Source of the DNA: Mesorhizobium sp. YC-39 | GTDB lineage: Bacteria > Pseudomonadota > Alphaproteobacteria > Rhizobiales > Rhizobiaceae | Assembly: GCF_025753795.1 (NCBI RefSeq) | Contig: NZ_JAOWPS010000001.1 | Coordinates: 124,001-188,000, forward strand | Direction of reading: 5' to 3' | Length of the DNA: 64,000 bases | Part shown: in pieces, positions 30,905 through 39,399 of the stretch | How the letters are laid out: the number at the start of each line of letters is the position of its first letter | Numbering within the stretch: the stretch's first letter is position 1 | The notes under the pieces: model-generated | Told to the model about the DNA's origin: nothing | Database searches by the model: none | What the model saw: only the letters and a program-made list of their open reading frames with translations | Program-made: the position numbers and the translations under genes

Positions 30905-33070
30905 TTATTTGACGGTCGAAAACTCAAAACGATCGAAACGGAAGACTGCCGTATACTCGTTGCGTCGCTCCGGCGTCCCGGCAGGATTGCGGAAGATCGC
31001 GCCGCAGGTTGTCTGAATCTTCGGAATGGTGTCGCACAGGAAGTTCTCCTGCACCCAGCTGGTTCCCTTATCTATCCATGCGCCTCCCCCGCGCAGGTCA
31101 CGACCGAGGATGAGCGACCTGATCTCCGAACCGGTAAGCCGGTCCTTCGCATCCAGATCGACCTCTTCCGGCAACTCCGGCAAACCGGCCTTGTCCAGGC
31201 CGTCCAGCAGACGCCCGATGTCAACCGGGTTCTTGAACACAAAGTACCTCTGCGTGACCAGCTGATTTGCCCCTCCATCCTTTCGTTCCAACATGACGTT
31301 CCTTAGCCTGTCACTATAGGCCGCGACCTGGTCGCTGCGCCCGAGATGTGCGTAGGCCGAAACCAACACCTGCAGGCCGTAGAATTTCGGCCATGGATCG
31401 GGCGATTGGAGATCGATCCTTTCAAGGTAGTCGACAGCTTCCTCGAAACGACCCTGGCCAAATTCAGCCAGCCCAGCCAGGTAGTGCCGATGGTCATTGC
31501 CGCCTGGGTCGACACGGTTGGCCGCGACGAGGTAGTCGCGCGCCTCGTTCGGCCTGCCATTGAAATTCAGGGCTTCTGCCAGCCCGACATAGTTCAGGGG
31601 ATCGCTCGGGTCGAGCGCCACTGCCTTGAACATAACCGCGACTGCCTCGTCGGACCGGTGCTCGCGAACCAGCAAACTGGCGACGAGTTGATAGTAGGAC
31701 GGCGAAGGATGCTTGGCCGCCTCCCCCAGGTACTTGTAGACGTTGTACAGCGCAATGATATCCGAAGAGGCTAAAGCTTTGACCCGCGGCCCGTCCATGT
31801 CCCAATAGGCCCATGCGAGCGAGGCTGCCGCCACGCCGAAATTCGGATCGAGTTCCAGCGCCTGCTGGAAAAACCTCACCGCCTGCGCAAACTCGTCTGG
31901 AGTATTGCGACGATTGTAGATTTCCATGCCCTGGAGGTAAGCTTCGTAGGCAGCAGGATTGCGCGTGCCGCCCGCGACATCTGCCTTGCCTTGGGCGCTG
32001 ACGAGACGGAGCTTGAGCGCGCCTGCGATGCTGACGACGACCTTGTCCTGCAGCGCAAACACATCCGTCCACTGGCCGTCGAAACGTTCTGCCCAGAGAT
32101 GACCGGTGGTCGAGCCGTCGATCAATTGCGCGTTGATACGCATGTCGTCGCCGACCCGACGTATCGAGCCCTCCAGTATGTACCGGACGCCAAGCGCTGC
32201 GGCGACCTCAGCGGGTTTAGTCTCCTTGTCCTTGTAGGTGGAAGCCGCGTTTCGCGATACGACGAACAGGCCGGGCACGCGTGCAAGTTCTGTGGTCAGG
32301 TCCTCGGTGAAACCGTCAGCCAGATAACCTTGCGCCTTGTCGTCGCTGAGATTGTCAAATGGAAGCACGACGAGGGATGGCCGGGTGTCGGCTTTCGCAT
32401 TGGCCGTCAGAGCGGTGGGCCGAAGCGGTGGCTCCCACGGTCGCCACCACGCTGCTGCAAGGCCGACTGTAACAACAAGGACCCCAATAGCGACGGCCAG
32501 ATTGCGCCTGAAGCGTGGGTGTCGATTGACAGCCATGGGCTTTCCCGCCACCGCGGGATCGAGCAGCACCCGGTACACCTGCACCGGTTCGGCGATGTTC
32601 TTCAGCTTCTGTTGGCCCATCGGCTCAAAGCCGAAAGCCAACTTCTTCTCAACCTCTTTTGCGACCTTTGCCGAGACACAGATGCCGCCAGGTTCCGCTA
32701 GTTGTTGGAGCCTGGCAGCGACGTTGACGCCCTCGCCATATCGGTCCTCGCCCTCGACAATCACCTCGCCGAGATTGATCCCGATCCTGACGCGTATCCG
32801 ATGATCCTCGGAAACGGCGGCGTTGCGTTCCGCCAAGGCGTGCTGCAACGAAACGGCACATTCGACCGCGTCCCCGACGCTGCCGAATTCGGCCAGCAGT
32901 CCATCGCCCATCAGCTTGAAGATGTGGCCGTGATAGCGGGCAATCTCAGGCTCGAACAGTTCCTTGCGTCGAGCACGAAGGCGCTCGAACGTGCCGGCCT
33001 CGTCGCGTTCCATCTGGGCGGAATAGCCCACAACATCTGCAGCGAGAATGGCGGAAAGCTTACGATCCAT
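30905..33070 (-). CDS. Class III adenylate/guanylate cyclase with TolB-like and TPR domains
   Basis: A 721-residue protein. Residues 1-170 form the cyclase domain (MDRKLSAILAADVVGYSAQM, MGDGLLAEFGSVGDAVECAV, RIGINLGEVIVEGEDRYGEG), with metal-binding Asp in the first motif. A membrane helix lies near 185-205. A TolB/FlgO-like region (SLVVLPFDNLSDDKAQGYLA, ALGVRYILEGSIRRVGDDMR) spans about 230-350, and TPR-like repeats follow. This layout is common in rhizobia. The ATG at 33070 gives the usual opening; an earlier ATG at 33109 is possible. It is less GC-rich than its neighbours and is flanked by a 156-bp direct repeat. Confidence 0.88.
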   Translation of the reverse strand: MDRKLSAILAADVVGYSAQMERDEAGTFERLRARRKELFEPEIARYHGHIFKLMGDGLLAEFGSVGDAVECAVSLQHALAERNAAVSEDHRIRVRIGINLGEVIVEGEDRYGEGVNVAARLQQLAEPGGICVSAKVAKEVEKKLAFGFEPMGQQKLKNIAEPVQVYRVLLDPAVAGKPMAVNRHPRFRRNLAVAIGVLVVTVGLAAAWWRPWEPPLRPTALTANAKADTRPSLVVLPFDNLSDDKAQGYLADGFTEDLTTELARVPGLFVVSRNAASTYKDKETKPAEVAAALGVRYILEGSIRRVGDDMRINAQLIDGSTTGHLWAERFDGQWTDVFALQDKVVVSIAGALKLRLVSAQGKADVAGGTRNPAAYEAYLQGMEIYNRRNTPDEFAQAVRFFQQALELDPNFGVAAASLAWAYWDMDGPRVKALASSDIIALYNVYKYLGEAAKHPSPSYYQLVASLLVREHRSDEAVAVMFKAVALDPSDPLNYVGLAEALNFNGRPNEARDYLVAANRVDPGGNDHRHYLAGLAEFGQGRFEEAVDYLERIDLQSPDPWPKFYGLQVLVSAYAHLGRSDQVAAYSDRLRNVMLERKDGGANQLVTQRYFVFKNPVDIGRLLDGLDKAGLPELPEEVDLDAKDRLTGSEIRSLILGRDLRGGGAWIDKGTSWVQENFLCDTIPKIQTTCGAIFRNPAGTPERRNEYTAVFRFDRFEFSTVK

Positions 33071-33266
33071 CGATCTGGCCTGTCCTCCGTGGAGTATAGA
33101 CCTGGTCATGCTGAAATGAAACGACCGACCTCTCCAGCGTCCGTCGCCGGTGTCTCGGGATCATCCAGCAAAAAGCCGTCGATGAAACGCGCAGTTTGCA
33201 GATGCGGGCGCATCGTTGGCACCGATCTTGCCATCGAGGATTATGGAACTGTCGCTTTGATGCTGA

Positions 33267-33422
33267 GCCATGGCCCATCTCAAGCTGGTGGTCGAGCCCG
33301 GCGGCTGCGTTGGCCTGGCGGCACTTGCGTCAGGCAAGATCGAGCTGACAGGCAAATGCGTCGCCGTGGTGCTATCGGGCGGCAATGTCGATTTCGCCGC
33401 CTATGCGGAAATCATGGCGGCG
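33267..33422 (+). pseudogene. Second copy of the dehydratase 3' end (right copy of 156-bp repeat)
   Basis: Encodes in frame MAHLKLVVEPGGCVGLAALA through NVDFAAYAEIMAA and a TAG stop, equal to the last 51 codons of the dehydratase at 29818-30801 apart from Ala for Gly near the end. It has no start region or promoter. It is best read as the displaced original gene end after insertion of the cyclase segment, or as a duplication scar. The rest of 33071-33500 holds no gene that I can support. Confidence 0.85.
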
Positions 33423-33500
33423 TAGGGTGAGGCCCGCCCCGGCAAGCCGGAGCGGGTGTAGTGAACATGCCAGCGACGGCGCCAGCTTATTTCGGCGGGA

Positions 33501-33804
33501 TCACAGCTGCGGGAATCCGAACCAGTCCTCGTTGGGGAAATCGCACAGGCCGGAATAGCATTTGCAGTCCGGATCGACCCAGCCGTCATCCGGAAACGTG
33601 GTGGTGTTGACCCGTCGGCGCCTTCGGGCCGGGGTTGGGATTGACGCAATGCGGCGTGCCATACTTGCACAGGACCATGACGATGCCGTCCTGCGCGGCC
33701 GGCGCCGTGACCCGGCCAAGCGTCATGGCCGAAGCGTTGCTCATGCTGGAATAGCCGGCAGCCTGGGCCAGCATTGCGAGGCTGAAAATCAACGACTTTC
33801 TCAT
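33501..33804 (-). pseudogene. Small exported Cys-containing protein, frameshifted
   Basis: AAGGAG lies seven bases before the ATG at 33804, which starts MRKSLIFSLAMLAQAAGYSS, a signal peptide, then TAPAAQDGIVMVLCKYGTPH and CVNPNPGPKAPTG. The frame then fails (stop at 33586), but the next frame continues naturally as VNTTTFPDDGWVDPDCKCYS and GLCDFPNEDWFGFPQL to a TGA at 33501. Removing one G from a GGG run near 33617 rejoins both halves into about 100 residues with five or six cysteines. It is either a recent null allele or a sequencing error. The function is unknown. Confidence 0.7.
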
Positions 33805-33920
33805 TTCATGTCTCCTTGAAAAAACAGCATTCTCAAAATCGGCGAGGTAATCCACCGCCAGCCGCCATTATCCATGGCTGGCCGCGCCCGGCATCTGCCG
33901 CGCGGGGGATGTGGGGAAAA

Positions 33921-35057
33921 TCAGTCCAGCGTCCGCCTGAATCGCACCAGCGCGACGCCGGCAAACAATGCCACGAACACCACCAGCCAGCCGATTTCCG
34001 TCGCCACCGCCGGCAGTTCGGCGCCTTTCAGCATCACCGCGCGGATGATGCGCAGGAAATGCGTCAGCGGCAGGATCTCGCCAAAAACCTGCGCCCAGTC
34101 CGGCATACCGCGATAGGGGAACATGAAGCCGGACAACAGGATCGACGGCAGGAAGAAAAAGAAGGTGAGCTGCAGCGCCTGCATCTGCGTGCGTGCAATC
34201 GTCGAAATCGTATAACCGAGCAGCACCAGCGCCAGCACGAAGATGAAGACTGCGGTCAACAGCAGCGACATCGACCCGATGAAGGGTATGGCAAACAGCA
34301 GCTTCGCCGCCGCCAGCACCACCATGACCTGGACGGCGCCGACCGCCAGATAGGGCAGCACCTTGCCCAGCATGATTTCGAGCGGGCTGGACGGCATTGC
34401 CAAGAGGTTCTCCATCGTGCCGCGCTCGGTCTCGCGCGTCAGCGCGATCGAGGTCATCATCACCATCGTCATCTGCAGGATGACGCCGAGCAGGCCGGGT
34501 ACGATGTTGTATTGCGAGATGCCTTCGGGATTGTAACGCCGGTGCACCACCACTTCGAGCTGGCCCCGGGCAGTCTCGGCGGCAGTCTCCTGCATGCCGC
34601 GCGCCCGCAGCAGCGCCTGATTGGCGACGGTGCCCAGCGTCGAAATAGCGCCGCTGGCCACGGCCGGATCGGTGGCATCAGCCTCGATCAGGATCTGCGG
34701 ACTGTCGCCGCGCTCGACGCGGCGCGCAAAATCGGCGGGGATGGTGACGACGAAGGCGACATCGCCGCGCGCCATCAGGAACTCGGCCTCCTCGGCACTT
34801 TGCGCGACATGGTCGAACCGGTAGTAGCCGGTGGTCTGCAGTGCCGAGACCATGGCCCGCGTGTAGGGGTCGCTGCTCATCGCCACAAGCGCTGCCGGCA
34901 GGCTCTTCGGATCATTGTTGATGGCATAGCCGAACAGCACCAGCTGCATCAGCGGCACGCCCAGCATCATGGCGAAGGTGATGCGGTCGCGCCGCATCTG
35001 GATGAACTCCTTGATCAGCAGCGCGCCGAGCCGAGCGAAGGAGAACAAATCATTCAT
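33921..35057 (-). CDS. ABC-2 type transporter permease (YbhS/YbhR-like)
   Basis: A 378-residue inner-membrane protein: one N-terminal helix, a large extracytoplasmic domain (residues about 45-180), then five helices. QMTMVMMTSIALTRETERGT followed by MENLLAMPSSPLEIMLGKVL is the ABC-2 signature. It starts ATGA-coupled to the ATPase gene. It is the only permease in the operon, whereas the E. coli ybhGFSR system has two, so it may work as a homodimer. The substrate is unknown; drug or cation efflux is usual. Confidence 0.9.
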   Translation of the reverse strand: MNDLFSFARLGALLIKEFIQMRRDRITFAMMLGVPLMQLVLFGYAINNDPKSLPAALVAMSSDPYTRAMVSALQTTGYYRFDHVAQSAEEAEFLMARGDVAFVVTIPADFARRVERGDSPQILIEADATDPAVASGAISTLGTVANQALLRARGMQETAAETARGQLEVVVHRRYNPEGISQYNIVPGLLGVILQMTMVMMTSIALTRETERGTMENLLAMPSSPLEIMLGKVLPYLAVGAVQVMVVLAAAKLLFAIPFIGSMSLLLTAVFIFVLALVLLGYTISTIARTQMQALQLTFFFFLPSILLSGFMFPYRGMPDWAQVFGEILPLTHFLRIIRAVMLKGAELPAVATEIGWLVVFVALFAGVALVRFRRTLD

Positions 35058-35989
35058 CCCTTGTTGTCCTTGGCCATATTGTCCTTCGAGCCGGACATGA
35101 ACTGGATGAACACGTCCTCCAGGCTGGTCTCGCCGGGGCTCACCGTCACGCCCTTGTGCTCCTTCTCGACATCGGCGAGCGCGGCTTCAAGCTTCTTCCT
35201 GTCGGAGCCCACGACATGCAGCGTCGCGCCAAATGGCGCCACCTGGTCGACGCCGGGGCGGCCTTGAAGCGCAGTCGCGACCTGGTCGAGCTTTAGGCCC
35301 TGCAGGACAAAGGTGGTCAGCCCGGCATTTTTCACCACCTCGTCCACCGTGCCGGTGGCCAGCATCTTGCCATAGGAGATGTAGCTGATGCGGTGGCAGC
35401 GCTCGGCCTCGTCCATGTAGTGGGTCGAGACCAGCACGGTCAGCCCGCCGCTGGCCAGCCGATGGATCTCGTCCCAGAATTCGCGCCTGGCCTTCGGGTC
35501 GACACCCGCCGTCGGTTCGTCGAGCAACAGTAGTTTCGGCTTGTGCATGATGCAGGCGGCCAGCGCCAGCCGCTGCTTCCAGCCCCCGGACAGCGTGCCG
35601 GCCAACTGGTCCCGGCGCGACGTCAGGCCGAGGTCTTCCAGCGTCCTGGCGACATGTTCGCCGACCGGTTTCAGCCGGTAGAGCCGTGCCACGAATTCAA
35701 GATTCTCGCCGATCGTCAGATCCTCGTAGAACGAGAATTTCTGCGTCATGTAGCCGACTTCGCGCTTGATCCTCAGACTGTCGGTGCGGATGTTGAAGCC
35801 CAGCACCGTGCCTTCGCCCTCGTCGGGCGTCAGCAAGCCGCACATGATGCGGATCGTGGTGGTCTTGCCCGAACCGTTCGGGCCGAGGAAGCCGACGATC
35901 TCGCCCTCGGCCACCGTCATCGTCACGTGGTCGACAACGGTCTTGTCGCCGAAACGCTTGACCAGGCCATGCACGTCGATGACGTTCAT
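35054..35989 (-). CDS. ABC transporter ATP-binding protein (YbhF/DrrA-like)
   Basis: A 311-residue ATPase. Walker A is GFLGPNGSGKTTTIRIMCGL near residue 34, the ABC signature is LSGGWKQRLALAACIMHKPK, Walker B is [20 protein letters not shown], and the switch histidine lies in VLVSTHYMDEAERC. The C-terminal 80 residues are the DrrA-type extension. It overlaps both neighbours by 4 bases, so stoichiometric translation with the permease and membrane-fusion protein is likely. Confidence 0.93.
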   Translation of the reverse strand: MNVIDVHGLVKRFGDKTVVDHVTMTVAEGEIVGFLGPNGSGKTTTIRIMCGLLTPDEGEGTVLGFNIRTDSLRIKREVGYMTQKFSFYEDLTIGENLEFVARLYRLKPVGEHVARTLEDLGLTSRRDQLAGTLSGGWKQRLALAACIMHKPKLLLLDEPTAGVDPKARREFWDEIHRLASGGLTVLVSTHYMDEAERCHRISYISYGKMLATGTVDEVVKNAGLTTFVLQGLKLDQVATALQGRPGVDQVAPFGATLHVVGSDRKKLEAALADVEKEHKGVTVSPGETSLEDVFIQFMSGSKDNMAKDNKG

Positions 35990-36939
35990 TTTCCGATGTC
36001 CGCAAGATCGACATCGACGATCTGCCCGGGCTGCAGCGGACCGGCATCGCCCTCCGGCCTAGCCTCGACCAGATAGACCAGCTTCTGTCGGTTCTCGAGC
36101 GAGTAGATCACCGGCGGCGTGAATTCCGGGTCCGGCGAGACATAGCTGACCCGCGCCTTGAGATCCGGCCCGCAGCCGTCGCAATGGACGCCGAGCAGCG
36201 TGCCGACTTTCACCGACGAGAACGCGCTTTCCGGCACATAGACGCTGAGTTTCACCGCGCCGTCGGGCAGCATCGAGATGACCGGCGCCGTCGGGCCGGC
36301 CGTATCGCCGGGATTGCGGATCACATCGGTGACGCGGCCGGGCGAGGGCGCCGCCAGCACGCGCTTCGACAACCGCCACTTGGCCTGCTCCAGCGTCGAT
36401 TGCGCTTGGCTGACCAGATTGTCGGCGGCCTTGATCGTCTCCGGCCGTGCCGGCAGGCCGCCAACGGCGAGATTGGCCTCAGCCTGGCCGACCTGCGCAT
36501 TGGCCGTCTCCAGCGTGGCGGAAGCGGTATCGAAATCGGCCTGCGTGCCGGTGCCGCGCTTGAACAGGTCGCTGGCACGGCTGTATCTGCGCTTGGCGTC
36601 GGCGGCCTGGGCTCTCGCCATGTCGACCTGCGCTTTCAGCACCGCGATCTCTTCCGGCCGCTTGCCGACCTTGAGATCGGCGAGCTGCGCCTGCGCCTGG
36701 GCGAGTCCGGCTTCGGCCTGTGCGACAGCGATTTTGGCGTCGGCGCTCTCCAGCGTCACCACAGGGGTGCCCGGCGCGACGCGATCGCCGCGCTTCACCG
36801 CAACGGTCTCGACCTGCGCCACCTCGATCGGCGCCAGCAGCACATAGTCGCCCTCGACATAGCCGACGGCAAGCGGTGCGGCCGGGGCGCAGGCGCTGAA
36901 AAGCTGCGCGGCGAGCGGCAGGGAGCAGAGGAAGCTCAT
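35986..36939 (-). CDS. HlyD/YbhG-family membrane fusion protein
   Basis: A 317-residue periplasmic adaptor. A signal/anchor stretch (MSFLCSLPLAAQLFSACAPA) has SACA near residue 15-18, which may be a lipobox. The lipoyl-type half motifs (EVAQVETVAVKRGDRVAPGT, VLAAPSPGRVTDVIRNPGDT) flank a long coiled-coil hairpin rich in Ala, Gln and Lys (residues about 65-190). It links the ABC permease to an outer-membrane channel that is not encoded here. It is ATGA-coupled on both sides. Confidence 0.88.
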   Translation of the reverse strand: MSFLCSLPLAAQLFSACAPAAPLAVGYVEGDYVLLAPIEVAQVETVAVKRGDRVAPGTPVVTLESADAKIAVAQAEAGLAQAQAQLADLKVGKRPEEIAVLKAQVDMARAQAADAKRRYSRASDLFKRGTGTQADFDTASATLETANAQVGQAEANLAVGGLPARPETIKAADNLVSQAQSTLEQAKWRLSKRVLAAPSPGRVTDVIRNPGDTAGPTAPVISMLPDGAVKLSVYVPESAFSSVKVGTLLGVHCDGCGPDLKARVSYVSPDPEFTPPVIYSLENRQKLVYLVEARPEGDAGPLQPGQIVDVDLADIGK

Positions 36940-37637
36940 GGTCTACGATCCTTCCGGGCAGCCAATATGGCCTCAAGATTATCCGCCACCACCGCCGCCA
37001 CCTTTGCGGCCTCGGCGTCGCCGATCTCGCGCCAGCCCATGCGGCGCATCACCGCCTCGCGGCCAATGCGGAAATAGATGACCTGGCCGATCAGTGTGAA
37101 CACGGTGAGCCGGGTCGTCTCGCTCTCGGCCGCCTCGCCCGTCGCCTGTTCCCAGATCAGGCAGAGCCGGCGATGCGTCGGCTCGAACACGCCGTCATAG
37201 ATGCGGTCGAGCGCCGCTGTCGGATGCGAAAGCTCGCGCAGTACGAATTGCACGATCTCGCCAGCTTCGGGCCTCGCCACGACGAAGGCCACCATCCGTT
37301 CCAGCGCGGCAAGGAGTTGTGCCCGGGCGGCTTCGGGGTCGCCCCCTTTGGAATCGCCCGCTTTGGAATCGCTTGGCGCCTGCGGATTGCCGATCGCCTG
37401 GCCGGCGATGGCCTGGATGGTCTCGACGATATAGTCGGCCGCAGCAGTGCGAAGGCCTTCCTTGCTGCCGAAATGATAGGCGATCGAGCCGATATTGGCC
37501 TTGGCCTCCGCCGCGATCTCGCGCGTCGAGGTGCCGTCATAGCCTTGCCGGCCGAACAGCTTCAGCGCCGCGCGCACGAGCGCGGTGCGCGTCATCTCGG
37601 CGGGGTCGCGGCGCGGGGCGTTCGGGGTCTTGCTCAT
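36936..37637 (-). CDS. TetR family regulator with CecR/DUF1956-type C-terminus
   Basis: A 233-residue regulator, first gene of the efflux operon. The N-terminal HTH reads TREIAAEAKANIGSIAYHFG followed by SKEGLRTAAADYIVETI, typical of TetR. The C-terminal part (ELSHPTAALDRIYDGVFEPT, HRRLCLIWEQATGE) matches CecR-like proteins, which control ybhGFSR in E. coli. The order regulator-HlyD-ATPase-permease with three 4-bp overlaps mirrors that system. A 24-bp perfect palindrome lies between its own -35 and -10 boxes, indicating autorepression. Confidence 0.92.
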   Translation of the reverse strand: MSKTPNAPRRDPAEMTRTALVRAALKLFGRQGYDGTSTREIAAEAKANIGSIAYHFGSKEGLRTAAADYIVETIQAIAGQAIGNPQAPSDSKAGDSKGGDPEAARAQLLAALERMVAFVVARPEAGEIVQFVLRELSHPTAALDRIYDGVFEPTHRRLCLIWEQATGEAAESETTRLTVFTLIGQVIYFRIGREAVMRRMGWREIGDAEAAKVAAVVADNLEAILAARKDRRP

Positions 37638-37643
37638 GTCAAG

Positions 37644-37673
37644 TATTTAATCAATCGATTGATTAAATGTCAA
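37644..37673 (-). promoter_or_regulatory. TetR autoregulated promoter with palindromic operator
   Basis: Minus strand: -35 TTGACA (37673-37668), 18-base spacer, -10 TAAATA (37649-37644). The perfect palindrome ATTTAATCAATC/GATTGATTAAAT (37645-37668) fills the spacer and most of the -10 box. The start codon at 37637 lies about seven bases beyond the -10, with no Shine-Dalgarno sequence, so the transcript may be leaderless. Confidence 0.82.
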
Positions 37674-37761
37674 GTACCGGTATGCCGGCTGCATTGCACT
37701 TGGTCGAAGGCAACCTGAGATGGCTTGCCATATCAGCCATCCCGCGCTTTAGTGCGCGGCC

Positions 37762-38235
37762 ATGGTCAAGGAAATCGAACGCAAGTTCCTGGTCTCCGGT
37801 TCCGAGTGGCGGGATCTGGCCGAGGCGGATATCCGCATTCGCCAGTTCTACCTTGCCGCATCACCGGGCCGTAGCGTGCGCGTGCGCATCAGCGACAATG
37901 CCTCGGCAAAGTTGACGCTCAAATTCGGCAGCAAGGCCCGCGAGCGCGACGAATTCGAATATCCGATCCCTTTGGCCGAGGCGCAGGAGTTGCTGGCCTT
38001 CGCCATCGGACGTGTCATCGAGAAGACACGCCACCATGTTAGGCATCGCGGCTATCTCTATGAAGTTGATGTTTTCGGCGGGATGCTTAGCGGTCTGGTG
38101 GTTGCCGAACTCGAGACGCCGGAGGATGTGCCGGACGAAATGCTGCCAGACTGGCTCGGCCGCGAAGTCACCGGCGAGCAGGGGTTTTACAACGCGTCGC
38201 TCGCCCTTGGGGGGATTCCGGAGATCGCGGCATGA
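37762..38235 (+). CDS. CYTH domain protein (triphosphate tunnel family)
   Basis: A 157-residue protein with the ExExK motif in VKEIERKFLV (Glu4, Glu6, Lys8) and later acidic/basic strand residues (RQFYL, VRVRIS, TLKF, EFEYPI, EKTRHHV, YEVDVF, VAELETP), as in inorganic triphosphatases such as ygiF and NeuTTM. It probably hydrolyses tripolyphosphate or binds polyphosphate. Its TGA overlaps the next ATG by four bases, pairing it with the CHAD gene. Confidence 0.9.
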   Translation: MVKEIERKFLVSGSEWRDLAEADIRIRQFYLAASPGRSVRVRISDNASAKLTLKFGSKARERDEFEYPIPLAEAQELLAFAIGRVIEKTRHHVRHRGYLYEVDVFGGMLSGLVVAELETPEDVPDEMLPDWLGREVTGEQGFYNASLALGGIPEIAA

Positions 38236-39173
38236 GCTTTCGCATTGATCCACGCCTGCCGCTGACCGGCGAGGTCAGGCGCATTCTCGTCGAGGAGATC
38301 GGCAAGGCGCTTGTCCATCTGAACACGGCGCACGACAGGCCGGAGCAGGGGCTGCACAAATGCCGCAAGCGCCTCAAAAACGTTCGCGCCCTGCTGCGCC
38401 TGGTCCGTTCCGGAGACGAAACATTCTGCCAGACCGAGAACCAGTGCTACCGCCAGGTGTCGGCTCTGCTGGCAGGCCCGCGGGAGGCAACCGCGCTGGT
38501 CGAGACCATCGACCGGCTGGCGGCAAGCTTTCCCGAACACAGTGCAGGCGGCGGTCTCGATGAGGTCCGCGACAGGCTTGTCGCTCGCCAGCAGGAATTG
38601 CATGGCGGCGCTGGCCTCGGTGCCGCGATAGGTGCAGCGACTGCCGCTTGCGAGGAAGGCATCAACCGGGTCGACAGCCTTGTCTTGCCCGACCAGCCGG
38701 AGCAGGCCGCCGACGTACTTGCCGAGGGCGCCCGCGCCACCTTGCGGCGCGCCAGAAAGGCGCTGGACAAGGCTGGCTCGCGCGGCGAGGCGGACGATTT
38801 CCACGATCTCCGCAAGGCAGCCAAGACCCACGGCATGCATTTGTCGCTGCTTGGAAGGCTGTGGCCGACGCCGATCAAGGCCCGGCGCAAGGCGGTCGAT
38901 GAACTGGGTGAGCGGCTGGGCGAACTGCACGATGTGTTCGTCATGCGCGCGCTTCTTGATGCCGACGACCAGCCGCTCGGCTCTCGCCAAGAAACGCGGC
39001 TCCTGGGCAAGCTCCTGAAACGCTCGGAAAAAAGCCTGAAGAAGACCTGTCTTGCCGAGGCGGCCGAGCTGTTCGGTGACAGCCCCAAACGCTCGACAAG
39101 GAAACTTGCCCGCAAAGTGCGCGAGGATCTCGCCACTGCGCCGCAGGCGGATGCTGCGGCGCCCGGCGGCTGA
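38232..39173 (+). CDS. CHAD domain protein
   Basis: A 313-residue helical protein with conserved basic and histidine positions of CHAD: VHLNTAHDRPEQGLHKCRKR, LKNVRALLRLVR, DFHDLRKAAKTHGMHLSLLG, VDELGERLGELHDVFVMRAL. CHAD domains bind polyphosphate and are often fused or adjacent to CYTH domains, as here through an ATGA overlap. A joint polyphosphate role is well supported by the family; the catalytic activity is not. Confidence 0.9.
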   Translation: MSFRIDPRLPLTGEVRRILVEEIGKALVHLNTAHDRPEQGLHKCRKRLKNVRALLRLVRSGDETFCQTENQCYRQVSALLAGPREATALVETIDRLAASFPEHSAGGGLDEVRDRLVARQQELHGGAGLGAAIGAATAACEEGINRVDSLVLPDQPEQAADVLAEGARATLRRARKALDKAGSRGEADDFHDLRKAAKTHGMHLSLLGRLWPTPIKARRKAVDELGERLGELHDVFVMRALLDADDQPLGSRQETRLLGKLLKRSEKSLKKTCLAEAAELFGDSPKRSTRKLARKVREDLATAPQADAAAPGG

Positions 39174-39178
39174 TCGGC

Positions 39179-39330
39179 GCTACCCCTCACCCGGATTGCC
39201 AACCGAATTGCGAAAGGCAATTCGGGGCAATCCGACCTCTCCCGAGGGGAGAGGAGACGCCAGCGTCGATGCCAGCCTCTTCTCCCCAGCGGGGAAAAGG
39301 TGGCCGCGAAGCAGCCGGATGAAGGGGCCT
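39179..39330. repeat. Composite inverted intergenic repeat, copy 4
   Basis: TACCCCTCACCCGGATTGCC at the left and GCAGCCGGATGAAGGGGCC at the right are inverted relatives. Internally there are the hairpins CGAATTGCGAAAGGCAATTCG and CTCTCCCGAGGGGAGAG, and CTTCTCCCCAGCGGGGAAAAG. It lies between the CHAD gene and the hydrolase-like gene. Confidence 0.78.
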
Positions 39331-39399
39331 CTCCGCAGCACTGTCGCCCAGCCGCCCGGCTGGCTTCCACCCACCTCGATATGCTAATCGCCATCTACC

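Noticed and set aside
30796..33266. Integrase, transposase or terminal inverted repeats around the cyclase segment
   Set aside because: None seen; only the 156-bp direct repeat of the dehydratase end is present, so I report an insertion-like footprint rather than a named mobile element.
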